Shown here: positions 1-7,050 of the stretch, piece after piece
How positions within the stretch are numbered: the first letter of the stretch is position 1
Layout: every line of letters begins with the position of its first letter
Source: Halodurantibacterium flavum
GTDB taxonomy: Bacteria > Pseudomonadota > Alphaproteobacteria > Rhodobacterales > Rhodobacteraceae
Length of the DNA: 64,000 nt
NCBI RefSeq assembly: GCF_042681825.1
Contig: NZ_JBHUGH010000005.1
Span: 186,001 to 250,000, forward strand
Reading direction: 5' to 3'
Made by a program: the position numbers and the translations under genes
The notes under the pieces: model-generated
What the model was told of the DNA's origin: nothing
What the model saw: only the letters and a program-made list of their open reading frames with translations
Database searches by the model: none

Positions 1-417
1 GAGGAGAAGACCTACTGGCACCCGCACAATTACGAGGTGCTGTCGGGTCAGCTGACCGCGCCGAACCTGCCTGAGAGCGCGGAACACGAGCTGGTGCGGC
101 TACTCATCAACAGCTACGGCAAGACTTGGCACACCTGGCACACGGGGCGCGCCGACGGCCTCGGCATGCCGGGCGACCCCCTGCCTTACGGAGACGCGCG
201 CCTGATGTGGTCCTTCAACCGCGACGGCGAGGTCGATCCGCGGCTGAAGGACGAGTTGAACTCCGCGATGGGGATCGACGAAATGAAGAAGCGGGAGAAG
301 CGCCGCGACCTTGCTCGGCACGCGCATCCGCAAAGGGGCGTGGACGCGCTGAAGTCCGCCTTCCCCGGTTCGGACGGGCGCCCAGAGGGCGTCCGCGATG
401 TGGACGAGGGTTCCTGA
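1..417 (+). CDS. DUF1264 / oil-body-associated-protein family protein, C-terminal part
   Basis: The reading frame is open from the first base, so the 5' part lies outside the window; 138 residues are visible. The segments WHPHNYEVLSGQL, INSYGKTWHTWHTGR and LPYGDARLMWSFNRDG match the C-terminal half of the DUF1264 family, known in plants as OBAP1 and also found in bacteria, where no reaction is established. The last ~50 residues are Lys/Arg/Glu-rich and look like a disordered tail. No signal can be judged because the start is missing. The family call is from memory of its conserved Tyr-Gly-Lys-Thr-Trp-His block and is fairly secure; the function is unknown. Confidence 0.75.
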   Translation, partial: EEKTYWHPHNYEVLSGQLTAPNLPESAEHELVRLLINSYGKTWHTWHTGRADGLGMPGDPLPYGDARLMWSFNRDGEVDPRLKDELNSAMGIDEMKKREKRRDLARHAHPQRGVDALKSAFPGSDGRPEGVRDVDEGS

Positions 418-495
418 CCCCGGCGTTCCGATCCGATCCCGGATCGGGAAGAATGTTGGAAGTCGGAACGAACGAGCCGGTAGTTGCCACCGACC

Positions 496-2292
496 TCAAC
501 CTGGGCGCCGCCTCGGCCGCTCGGGGAAGGTTCGCGCTGCGTCGATGGCTGGTCGTGCTTCGAGGTCGGCGCGGCTGGTTGTCTCCGGCGCCAGTTCGGC
601 CAGGGCCTCGTGATGCGAGAGGAACACGCGGCCGGTGAGGTGGCGGACGAAGTCGCTGCGGGCCAGGCGGTCCATCACCGGGCCCTTCACCTCGGAGAGA
701 TGCAGCTTGATGCCGGCGTCGCCCAGGCGGTGCATGATGAGCTCGAGGCTCTCCAGCGCGCTGGCGTCGATGCCGTTGACGGCGGCGCAGTTGAGGACGA
801 CGTGGCGAACCTGCGGACGCTCGGCCACGGCCTGCTGCACCACGTCCTCAATGGCGCGGGCGTTGGCGAAGTAGAGGCTTTCGTCGATGCGCAGGCTCAG
901 CACCTCGGGGGTGCAGACGACGTCGTGCCGCAGGACGTTGCGGAAGTGCTGTGTGCCGAGGATCTGGCCGATCACCGCGACGTGCGGGCGCGACGTGCGC
1001 CAGAGGTGCAGAAGGATTGACAGCGCAACGCCTGTGACGATCCCTGCCTCCACCCCCCAGCCGAGGGTGACGACGATCGTGCCGGCCATCGCCGCGAAAT
1101 CAGAGCGGGAGAAGGCCCAGGTGCGTCGCAGCGCGCCGAGGTCGACGAGGCTGAGGACCGCGACGATGATTGTGGCGGCGAGAACGGCCGTCGGCAGGTG
1201 GAAGAGGAGCGGCGTCAGGAACAGCGAGGCGAGCGCGATGCCGACGGCCGTATAGGCGCCTGCGGCGGGGGTCTCGGCGCCCGCATCAAAGTTCACGACC
1301 GATCGCGCGAAGCCGCCCGTCACCGGATAGCCCCCCGAAAAAGCCGCGGCGACGTTGGCGGCGCCGAGGCCGATCAGCTCCTGATCGGGGCGGATCGACT
1401 GGCGGCGCTTTGCTGCGAGCGTCTGCGCGACCGAGACGGATTCCGCGAAGCCGATGATCGAGATGAGGAACGCCGCGGGAACGAGCGTGGCCCAGAGCGC
1501 GGGGTCGAGCGGCGGCAGCGACAGCGGCGGCAGGCCCTGCGGCACCTCGCCCACCACCGCCACCCCGCGCGCCGCGAGGTCTAGCCCGACCACCGCCAGA
1601 ATCGAGACGGCGACCGCCAGCACCGGCCCCGTCCGCGCCAGCAGTGCCGCCGCCCCCGGCGTCACGCCAAGGCGCTCCAGCGCCGGTCTCAGACCCGAGC
1701 GCGACCAGAACAGAAATGCGGTCGCCGCAGCGCCCACCAGCAGCGTCGGCAGGTTCGTCTCCGGCAGCGCCCGCAGGAGCGCGCCGCCGATCTCCGCCAG
1801 AGTGTGCCCTCCGGCCCCGACGCCGAGGATGTGCTGCAACTGGCTCGCCGCGATCAGCAGGCCCGACGCGGTGATGAAGCCCGAGATCACGGGGTGCGAC
1901 AGCAGGTTCGCGATGAACCCGAGGCGGAACACCCCCATCAGGAACAGGATCAGACCCGAGAGCAGGGCCAGCGTCAGCGCGGCCGTGACGTATTCGGCGC
2001 TTCCCGGCGCGGCCACGGCGCCGACGGCGGTCGCGGTCAGAAGCGAGACTACCGCCACCGGCCCGACCGCGAGGGTGCGGCTGGTACCGAACACGGCATA
2101 CGCCACCAGCGGCAGGATCGAGGCATAGAGCCCGACGACGGGCGGCAAGCCGGCCAGCATGGCGTAAGCGAGCGACTGCGGGATCAGCATGATCGTCACG
2201 ATCGCCGCGGCCAGCCCATCGCTGAGGAACGCCTGCCGGTCGTAGCGACGCCCCCAGTCCAGAACGGGAAGGTATCCGGCCAGCCTGTCCAT
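496..2292 (-). CDS. SulP-family anion permease with C-terminal STAS domain
   Basis: This 598-residue inner-membrane protein belongs to the SulP/SLC26 family, which moves sulfate, bicarbonate or related anions. The N-terminal signature around residues 20-60 (LIPQSLAYAMLAGLPPVVGLY) is typical, about a dozen hydrophobic segments follow, and a STAS domain occupies roughly residues 455-570 (VVLNCAAVNGIDASALESL). The length is normal for the family. It is the last gene of a run transcribed leftward with two YeeE/YedE permeases, a persulfide dioxygenase and a rhodanese, and starts 3 bp after the rhodanese stop. From this context the likely cargo is sulfate or sulfite made by persulfide oxidation, but the substrate cannot be read from the sequence. 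Confidence 0.93.
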   Translation of the reverse strand: MDRLAGYLPVLDWGRRYDRQAFLSDGLAAAIVTIMLIPQSLAYAMLAGLPPVVGLYASILPLVAYAVFGTSRTLAVGPVAVVSLLTATAVGAVAAPGSAEYVTAALTLALLSGLILFLMGVFRLGFIANLLSHPVISGFITASGLLIAASQLQHILGVGAGGHTLAEIGGALLRALPETNLPTLLVGAAATAFLFWSRSGLRPALERLGVTPGAAALLARTGPVLAVAVSILAVVGLDLAARGVAVVGEVPQGLPPLSLPPLDPALWATLVPAAFLISIIGFAESVSVAQTLAAKRRQSIRPDQELIGLGAANVAAAFSGGYPVTGGFARSVVNFDAGAETPAAGAYTAVGIALASLFLTPLLFHLPTAVLAATIIVAVLSLVDLGALRRTWAFSRSDFAAMAGTIVVTLGWGVEAGIVTGVALSILLHLWRTSRPHVAVIGQILGTQHFRNVLRHDVVCTPEVLSLRIDESLYFANARAIEDVVQQAVAERPQVRHVVLNCAAVNGIDASALESLELIMHRLGDAGIKLHLSEVKGPVMDRLARSDFVRHLTGRVFLSHHEALAELAPETTSRADLEARPAIDAARTFPERPRRRPG

Positions 2293-2295
2293 GGA

Positions 2296-2679
2296 TCAGC
2301 TCTCGACCGGGAGACCGGCGGATTTCCACCCCCCGAGGCCGCCCTCGATGAGGTCTGCGTCGTAGCCCATCCGTCGCAGCGTGTCCGCCGCCAGCGCGGC
2401 GCGTCCGCCCGAGGCGCAGAGCACGTGGACACGGCCGGAGCCGCGCACCCGCGTCAGGCGCGCCTCGGCAACGTCGGTGGTCGCATCCGCTCGCGTCTCG
2501 AGGATGCCGCGCGGGACGTGCAGCGCACCGCCTATGCGCCCGGCCGACTCCAGCTCGGCCGGCTCGCGTACATCCAGGATGAGGTCGCCTTGGCGGGCCG
2601 CCTGCTCCGCTTCCTCGGGCGAAACCGTGCCGACGCGGGTACGGGCATCGGCGACGAGGTCTTTCATGGTCATGGTCAT
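2296..2679 (-). CDS. Single-domain rhodanese (sulfurtransferase)
   Basis: This 127-residue cytoplasmic protein is one rhodanese domain. It has the ILDVREPAEL block near residue 35 and an active-site loop CASGGRAA near residue 88, with the catalytic cysteine that carries a persulfide. Rhodaneses move sulfane sulfur between thiols, thiosulfate and glutathione. It sits between a Blh-type dioxygenase and a SulP permease in the same leftward run, which fits a role in passing sulfane sulfur within persulfide detoxification. The start at 2679 is chosen because an AGGAG motif lies about 8 bases upstream; in-frame ATG codons at 2673 and 2667 are possible alternatives. Confidence 0.92.
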   Translation of the reverse strand: MTMTMKDLVADARTRVGTVSPEEAEQAARQGDLILDVREPAELESAGRIGGALHVPRGILETRADATTDVAEARLTRVRGSGRVHVLCASGGRAALAADTLRRMGYDADLIEGGLGGWKSAGLPVES

Positions 2680-2689
2680 CGTTGGCTCC

Positions 2690-3601
2690 TCAGAAGCGGT
2701 TCACGGGGAGTTTGAGGTAGACGCGGCCATCATCTTCGGCTGGCGGCAGGCGCCCGCCGCGCAGGTTGATCTGGAGCGCAGCGAGGATGCGGTCAGGCAG
2801 CGGCAGCGTGGCGTCCCGCTCGTCGCGGCGCTTGATCCACTCCTCGCGCGACGTGCCGTCCTTTACGTGCCGGTTCCCGGCCTTGTGCTCGGCCACCGTC
2901 GCTTCCCACTCCGGCTCGTCACGCTCGTCCGTGCCGTAGTCGTGGCCAACGAAGATCCGCGTCTGGGGCGGCAGCGCCAGGATGTCCTGGATTGAGGTCC
3001 AGAGCTGCGCGGTGTTGCCGCCCGGGAAGTCGGCGCGCGAGGTGCCGACGTCGGGCTGCATCAGCGTGTCGTGAGTGAAGGCGGCGTCGCCGCAGACATA
3101 AGTGATCGAGCCCAGCGTGTGCCCGGGCGAGAGCATCACCCGCACTTCCAGCTCGCCGATGCGAAACGTCTCTCCCTCCGCTAACAGCCGGTCGAAGTCC
3201 CGGTCCGGGTCGAAGACTCCGGGCATGTTGTAGATCTCCTCCCAGAGCTTCGCGATGTCGTGCACCTTCTCGCCGATGGCGTTCGGCGCGCCGGTCCGCT
3301 CCTTGAGGTGCGCGGAGGCCATGACGTGGTCGGCGTGCGGATGCGTGTCGAGCACCCATTCCACCGTCAGGCCATTCTCGCGCACGAGGTCGAGCACCTG
3401 GTCCATACTTTCGGTCGAGAAGCGGTAGTGCTGCGGGTCGAAGTTCCAGGCGATGTCGATCAGCGCGGCCTTCTTCGTCGCCGGGTCAGCGCAGATGTAC
3501 TGGATCGAGCCGGTGTCGGGTTCGTAGATACCCCAGACATCGGGGCTCCCGGTCCCGCGCGACGGAGAGTGGCGGACGACGCGTTCCTTGAGCTTGCTCA
3601 T
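2690..3601 (-). CDS. blh: Blh-type MBL-fold persulfide dioxygenase
   Basis: This 303-residue metallo-beta-lactamase-fold protein resembles Blh of the bigR operons of Rhizobiaceae and Xylella and the ETHE1 sulfur dioxygenases, which oxidise glutathione persulfide to sulfite with one iron. Visible metal-site motifs are THPHADHVMAS near residue 110, SPGHTLGSITYVCGD near 180, DTLMQPDVGTSRADF near 200 and VGHDYG near 240. The start overlaps the stop of the upstream permease in a TGATG junction, which suggests translational coupling. Linkage to an ArsR-type persulfide sensor, permeases and a rhodanese strongly supports the role. Blh and ETHE1 proteins are close relatives, so the exact substrate is inferred. 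Confidence 0.9.
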   Translation of the reverse strand: MSKLKERVVRHSPSRGTGSPDVWGIYEPDTGSIQYICADPATKKAALIDIAWNFDPQHYRFSTESMDQVLDLVRENGLTVEWVLDTHPHADHVMASAHLKERTGAPNAIGEKVHDIAKLWEEIYNMPGVFDPDRDFDRLLAEGETFRIGELEVRVMLSPGHTLGSITYVCGDAAFTHDTLMQPDVGTSRADFPGGNTAQLWTSIQDILALPPQTRIFVGHDYGTDERDEPEWEATVAEHKAGNRHVKDGTSREEWIKRRDERDATLPLPDRILAALQINLRGGRLPPAEDDGRVYLKLPVNRF

Positions 3602-4038
3602 CAGAAGGCTCCTTTCGGATTCAGGATTGAGAGGTTCTTGCCGTGCGAGCCGAGCCAGAGGCCGAGCAGCATCATCGGCAGGAAGACAAGGGTTCCGGGG
3701 GCGAGGAGCGGCAGAGCGGTCCATGCGGGACCCGGGCAGAAGCCGCCGATCCCCCAGCCGATGCCGAACAGGGCCGCGCCCGTGATTAGCGGCCGGTCGA
3801 TCCGCGTGTTCGAGGGCACGTCGAAGGTGGTCCCCAGCGCCGGAGCGGGCCTGCGCCAGACGAGGCGGTAGCCGATGAAGGCGGTCAATGTCGCTCCGCC
3901 CATGACGAAGGCGAGGCTCGGGTCCCAGGTGCCCCCGAGATCGAGGAAGTTCAGCACCTTCGCGGGGTTGGCCATGCCTGAGATGATGAGGCCGAGGCCG
4001 AAGACGAGACCGCTCAGAAAACCGAGTGCGATGCGCAT
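3601..4038 (-). CDS. YeeE/YedE-type (DUF6691) permease half, second of pair
   Basis: A 145-residue membrane protein with about four hydrophobic helices. It starts LGFLSGLVFGLGLIISGM and carries the GIGWGIGGFCPGPAW motif near residue 97, with a Cys-Pro pair typical of the sulfur-compound transporter family that includes thiosulfate carrier TsuA and the PmpA/PmpB halves. It overlaps its neighbours at both ends through TGATG junctions (with the other half at 4038 and with blh at 3601), so the two halves are probably made together and form one transporter. The substrate is probably thiosulfate or another sulfane-sulfur species; this is inferred from family and context. Confidence 0.88.
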   Translation of the reverse strand: MRIALGFLSGLVFGLGLIISGMANPAKVLNFLDLGGTWDPSLAFVMGGATLTAFIGYRLVWRRPAPALGTTFDVPSNTRIDRPLITGAALFGIGWGIGGFCPGPAWTALPLLAPGTLVFLPMMLLGLWLGSHGKNLSILNPKGAF

Positions 4039-4496
4039 CAGGAAACTCCCAGGATGTGCCGCAGGATGAAGACCGTGGCAAACCCCGCGGCCATGAAGGT
4101 CAGGACCGCCACGAGCGAGCGGCGCGACAGCCGCGCCAGCCCGCAGACGCCATGACCCGACGTGCAGCCTGAACCAAGCGCAGTGCCCAGCCCGACCAGC
4201 AGCCCGGCAACCGCCATGCCGGCAAGGTTCCTGGGCACCGTCTGCTCGACCGTGCCGCCCGCCAGCATCAGCGCCAGCGGCGCCGCGATCAGGCCGAGCA
4301 GGAACGCCAGGCGCCAGTCCCGGTCCCGCGGTGCGCCCGCCATCGGCACCACCGCCCCGAGGAACCCGTTGGTGATCCCCGAGATCCCGGCGATGCGTCC
4401 GAATAGGCCCATCACCATCACCGCGCTGAGCCCGATCAGGACGCCGCCAAAGAGCGATGCCCAGGGCGTGAACGCAGTTACCGTCGCTGTCTCCAT
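4038..4496 (-). CDS. YeeE/YedE-family permease half, first of pair
   Basis: A 152-residue membrane protein with four to five hydrophobic helices and the family hallmark LGSGCTSGHGVCGLARLS near residues 107-124, whose cysteine lies in the substrate path of characterised relatives (TsuA). It is the first gene of the leftward operon, read away from the bigR-like regulator at 4584, and overlaps the second half by one base. Such split permeases accompany bigR and sox loci and are thought to move sulfur compounds across the inner membrane. The direction of transport and the exact substrate cannot be read from the sequence. Confidence 0.9.
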   Translation of the reverse strand: METATVTAFTPWASLFGGVLIGLSAVMVMGLFGRIAGISGITNGFLGAVVPMAGAPRDRDWRLAFLLGLIAAPLALMLAGGTVEQTVPRNLAGMAVAGLLVGLGTALGSGCTSGHGVCGLARLSRRSLVAVLTFMAAGFATVFILRHILGVS

Positions 4497-4542
4497 ATTG
4501 TGTCTCCACGCTGGGACCAGCCTTGCTTCGGCCGGAACAAGC

Positions 4543-4568
4543 GGCTAAATATGAGCCGTAGCTAAATA
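4543..4568. promoter_or_regulatory. Candidate BigR/SqrR operator in the divergent promoter
   Basis: The 87-bp gap between the permease gene and the ArsR-type regulator is the only AT-rich patch here. It holds GCTAAATA twice, at 4544-4551 and 4561-4568, 17 bases apart, and GGCT-N7-AGCC at 4543-4557. Repressors of this family bind such AT-rich imperfect palindromes between divergent genes. The exact operator is inferred, not matched to a known consensus. Confidence 0.45.
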
Positions 4569-4583
4569 AGTCAAGGCTAATGT

Positions 4584-4901
4584 ATGGAGATGAATGTAGA
4601 CGCCTCCGTCGCCGCGCTTCGGGAAAAGGCGGACCACGTGGCATCTCGCCTGGCGCTGGTGGCAAACTCGAAGCGACTGCTCATTCTTTGCGAGCTGGTG
4701 AAGGGCGAGCGCTCGGTTGGGTCGCTTCAATCGGCAGTCGGGCTCAGCCAATCGGCCCTCAGCCAGCACCTCGCCAAGCTCCGCGAAGCCGGGATGGTCG
4801 CCACGCGCCGCGAAAGCCAGACGATCTACTACCGGATCAGCGATCCTGACCTCGAGACCCTCATGGCCGCGCTCTACGACGCGTTCTGCAAGGACGATTG
4901 A
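4584..4901 (+). CDS. bigR: BigR/SqrR-like persulfide-sensing ArsR-family repressor
   Basis: A 105-residue winged-helix protein of the ArsR family. The recognition helix region reads GLSQSALSQHLAKLREAGMV near residues 53-72. Two cysteines are present, Cys36 in LLILCELVKG and Cys102 in the C-terminal DAFCKDD. In BigR and SqrR an equivalent pair forms a di- or tetrasulfide with reactive sulfur and releases DNA. No metal-binding motif of classical ArsR or SmtB is seen. It diverges from the permease-blh-rhodanese-SulP run, the classical layout for this regulator. The start at 4584 follows a weak AAGG about 7 bases upstream; an ATG at 4590 is also in frame. Confidence 0.9.
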   Translation: MEMNVDASVAALREKADHVASRLALVANSKRLLILCELVKGERSVGSLQSAVGLSQSALSQHLAKLREAGMVATRRESQTIYYRISDPDLETLMAALYDAFCKDD

Positions 4902-4936
4902 CCGGAGCGGTACCTCGAAGTTGCAACTGGAAGATC

Positions 4937-6313
4937 TCACCGCCGCGCCTGGCACGGCTCCGGAATGAACAGCGTCGCGATCTCTCCGCCGCCTTCACGC
5001 GGGGTCAGGCTGAAAGAACCGCCCAGCCGCTCCATCGCCATGGCAACGATGGCGAGGCCGAGGCCGCTGCCGCCCTCCGGCGCCTGTCGGCCGCGATAGA
5101 AGCGATCGGTAACGCGCGCCCGGTCCCCCTCGGCGATGCCTGGACCGCGATCGGAAACGGCGCACAGCAGCTGGCCGTCGCTCGACGCGAGCGTCACGTC
5201 TACTGTGCCTTTGTCGGGAGAGGCGGTGATCGCGTTCTCGACGAGGTTCCGCAGCGCCGCCACGAAGAGAAACGCGTCTCCACCGAGTCGCGGGACATTC
5301 GTCATCTCCGAGTCCGCCACGATGTCGATGCCGCGGGCTGAGGCGGCGGGCTGGAGGTCCTCGACAACCGCTCGGGCGAGGTCGACGACGGACTGTGCCG
5401 GTCCGGACTCGTCTGGGACCTCCGTATCGACCCGCGACAGCTCGAGGAGCTGCCGCACCATGCGGTCGGTGCGCTGCACGCTCTGGCCGATCCAATCCAG
5501 CGCGCGCGTCCGCGTCTCCTCGTCCGGCGCCATCGCCGCCACCTGCGCCTGCGCGCGAAGACCGGCGAGCGGGGTCTTGAGCTCGTGCGCGGCAAAGACA
5601 GTGAAGCTGCGCTCGCGCTCGCGGGCCGCCTCGACGCGCCGGAAGAGGCCGTTGAGGGCGGCGCCCATGGGGCGGATCTCGCGCGGCAGCGGCGCATCGG
5701 GCAACGGGCTGAGGTCACTTGCCGGTCGCGCGGCGAGCGCCCGCGCCATCCGTTCGAGCGGCATCAGTCCCCGTCCGACGCTGAGCCAGATCAGCGCCGC
5801 CAGCGCCGGCAGGATCAGCAGCGCCGGCAGGATGAGGCCTGTGATGACGTCGGCCACCAACTCGTCGCGCACCTGCATGCTGTCGCCGACCATCACCCGG
5901 ACGCCCAGCTCGACGTTCGAGACGGCGAAGACGCGCCAGGTCTCGCCATCGACCACGTTGGTGGAAAAACCCTCGCTTTCCCCGGTCAGTCGCTCGCCGG
6001 GCGCGCCGCTCGACTGGCCGACGAGCGTGCCGTCGAGCGACCAGATCTGGCAGGAGAGCTGGTGGGAGTAGCCAGTCGCGGCGGTCTCGAACCCCACGGG
6101 CGCATCCGTCACGGCAACCGCAGCGCTCGCCACGTCGATGCGGCGGTCCTCGATCAGCGACGACACCATCCTCGCCGCTTCGGCGAGGCGGGCGTCAAGC
6201 ACGCGCTCCACCTCAGCGCTGGTCGAATGCTGGATCCACAAGACCGCACTTAGCCAGATGGCCCCGGTCGCCACCATCAGGATCAGGAACAGGCGGAGGC
6301 GGATCGAGTTCAT
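4937..6313 (-). CDS. QseC/PmrB-like sensor histidine kinase
   Basis: A 458-residue membrane kinase. It has an N-terminal hydrophobic helix (residues 6-26), a periplasmic part of ~130 residues beginning with the VERVLDARLAEAARMVSSL pattern common in QseC/TctE-type sensors, a second membrane segment around 160-180, and a HAMP-like linker. The H-box is AAHELKTPLAGLRAQAQVA with His243. Downstream are an N-box, DRGPGIAEGDR and GSGLGLAIVAMAMERLGG. The gene overlaps the end of the response regulator by 4 bases (ATGA). The stimulus is not readable; the neighbouring thiol-redox operon and nearby copper genes suggest envelope redox or metal stress. Confidence 0.93.
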   Translation of the reverse strand: MNSIRLRLFLILMVATGAIWLSAVLWIQHSTSAEVERVLDARLAEAARMVSSLIEDRRIDVASAAVAVTDAPVGFETAATGYSHQLSCQIWSLDGTLVGQSSGAPGERLTGESEGFSTNVVDGETWRVFAVSNVELGVRVMVGDSMQVRDELVADVITGLILPALLILPALAALIWLSVGRGLMPLERMARALAARPASDLSPLPDAPLPREIRPMGAALNGLFRRVEAARERERSFTVFAAHELKTPLAGLRAQAQVAAMAPDEETRTRALDWIGQSVQRTDRMVRQLLELSRVDTEVPDESGPAQSVVDLARAVVEDLQPAASARGIDIVADSEMTNVPRLGGDAFLFVAALRNLVENAITASPDKGTVDVTLASSDGQLLCAVSDRGPGIAEGDRARVTDRFYRGRQAPEGGSGLGLAIVAMAMERLGGSFSLTPREGGGEIATLFIPEPCQARR

Positions 6314-6969
6314 GGACCCGCCAACCGGTAGCCGGCGCCGCGCACCGTCTCGATGAAGTCCGCCCCGAGCTTGGCGCGCAGCTTATGGACGTGAACCTCG
6401 ACGGTATTGCTCTCAACACCCTCCTGCCAGCCGTAAAGCCGCTCCTCCAGCGCCGCCTTGTCGAGGATCGCTCCGGGCCGCTCCATCAGAGCGGTCAGGA
6501 TCACGAACTCGCGTTGCGAGAAAGCCATCTCGGCGCCATCGCGACATCCGCGCATCCGCGCCGGATCGACGACGAGACCGTTCCAGGCGAGCTCGGCCGT
6601 TGCCCGGCCCTCGCCGCGGCGGAGGATCGCGCGCAGCCGGGCGCCCAGCTCCTCGAGATCGAAGGGTTTGCCGAGATAGTCGTCAGCACCGGCGTCCAGC
6701 CCGGCGATCCGATCCCGCACATCATCGAGCGCGGTCAGCAGCAGGACCGGCAGGCGCGAGCCCTTCGCGCGCAGCTCGCCGAGGATGTCGAGGCCGGAGC
6801 CGTCGGGGAGCATCAGGTCGAGCACCACGCCGGCGAAGCCGTCCTGCCCGAGGGCCTCGCGCGCATCGGCGCAGGTGGCGACGTGCTCGGGCGTGAACCC
6901 CGAGAGCCGCAGGCCCACGGTCAGCCCGTCGGCCAGCGTCTCGTCGTCCTCTACGATCAGTATCCGCAT
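6310..6969 (-). CDS. OmpR/PmrA-type response regulator
   Basis: A 219-residue two-domain regulator. The receiver domain spans about residues 1-115, with acidic residues VEDDE near position 8, phospho-acceptor Asp51 in VVLDLMLPDGSG, and the conserved Lys in DYLGKPFDLEEL. A C-terminal OmpR winged helix follows, with VESNTVEVHVHKLRAKLG near 185-202. It is most like the QseB/PmrA branch. It diverges from the DsbD-like operon and its promoter holds a perfect PmrA-type tandem box, so it probably controls both itself and that operon. The pair with the downstream kinase is complete. Confidence 0.93.
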   Translation of the reverse strand: MRILIVEDDETLADGLTVGLRLSGFTPEHVATCADAREALGQDGFAGVVLDLMLPDGSGLDILGELRAKGSRLPVLLLTALDDVRDRIAGLDAGADDYLGKPFDLEELGARLRAILRRGEGRATAELAWNGLVVDPARMRGCRDGAEMAFSQREFVILTALMERPGAILDKAALEERLYGWQEGVESNTVEVHVHKLRAKLGADFIETVRGAGYRLAGP

Positions 6970-7011
6970 GGGTTCCGTTCTCCAGCTGCGACTAGGCTGT
7001 CGCGGCGCAGC

Positions 7012-7028
7012 CTTAAGCCTGGCTTAAG
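7012..7028. promoter_or_regulatory. PmrA/QseB-type tandem box CTTAAG-N5-CTTAAG
   Basis: CTTAAG at 7012-7017 and again at 7023-7028, separated by five bases, is an exact match to the YTTAAG-N5-YTTAAG box bound by PmrA and closely related regulators. It lies in the 81-bp gap between the response regulator (leftward) and the DsbD-like gene (rightward). Each half is itself palindromic, so one box could serve both directions. Confidence 0.75.
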
Positions 7029-7030
7029 CG

Positions 7031-7050
7031 GCGGCCTGAATCAGGGCCGC
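7031..7050 (+). promoter_or_regulatory. Hairpin abutting the dsbD start codon
   Basis: An inverted repeat pairs GCGGCC with GGCCGC, with an inner CTGA/TCAG pair, and ends on the base before the ATG at 7051. In RNA it would bury the initiation region, or it argues that the true start is the ATG at 7090. No Shine-Dalgarno sequence is seen before either codon. Confidence 0.45.

Noticed and set aside
2690..4081. A single 463-codon open frame including blh and upstream sequence
   Set aside because: The part upstream of 3601 is the wrong frame of the permease gene; Blh begins at the ATG at 3601, which has a coupled TGATG junction.
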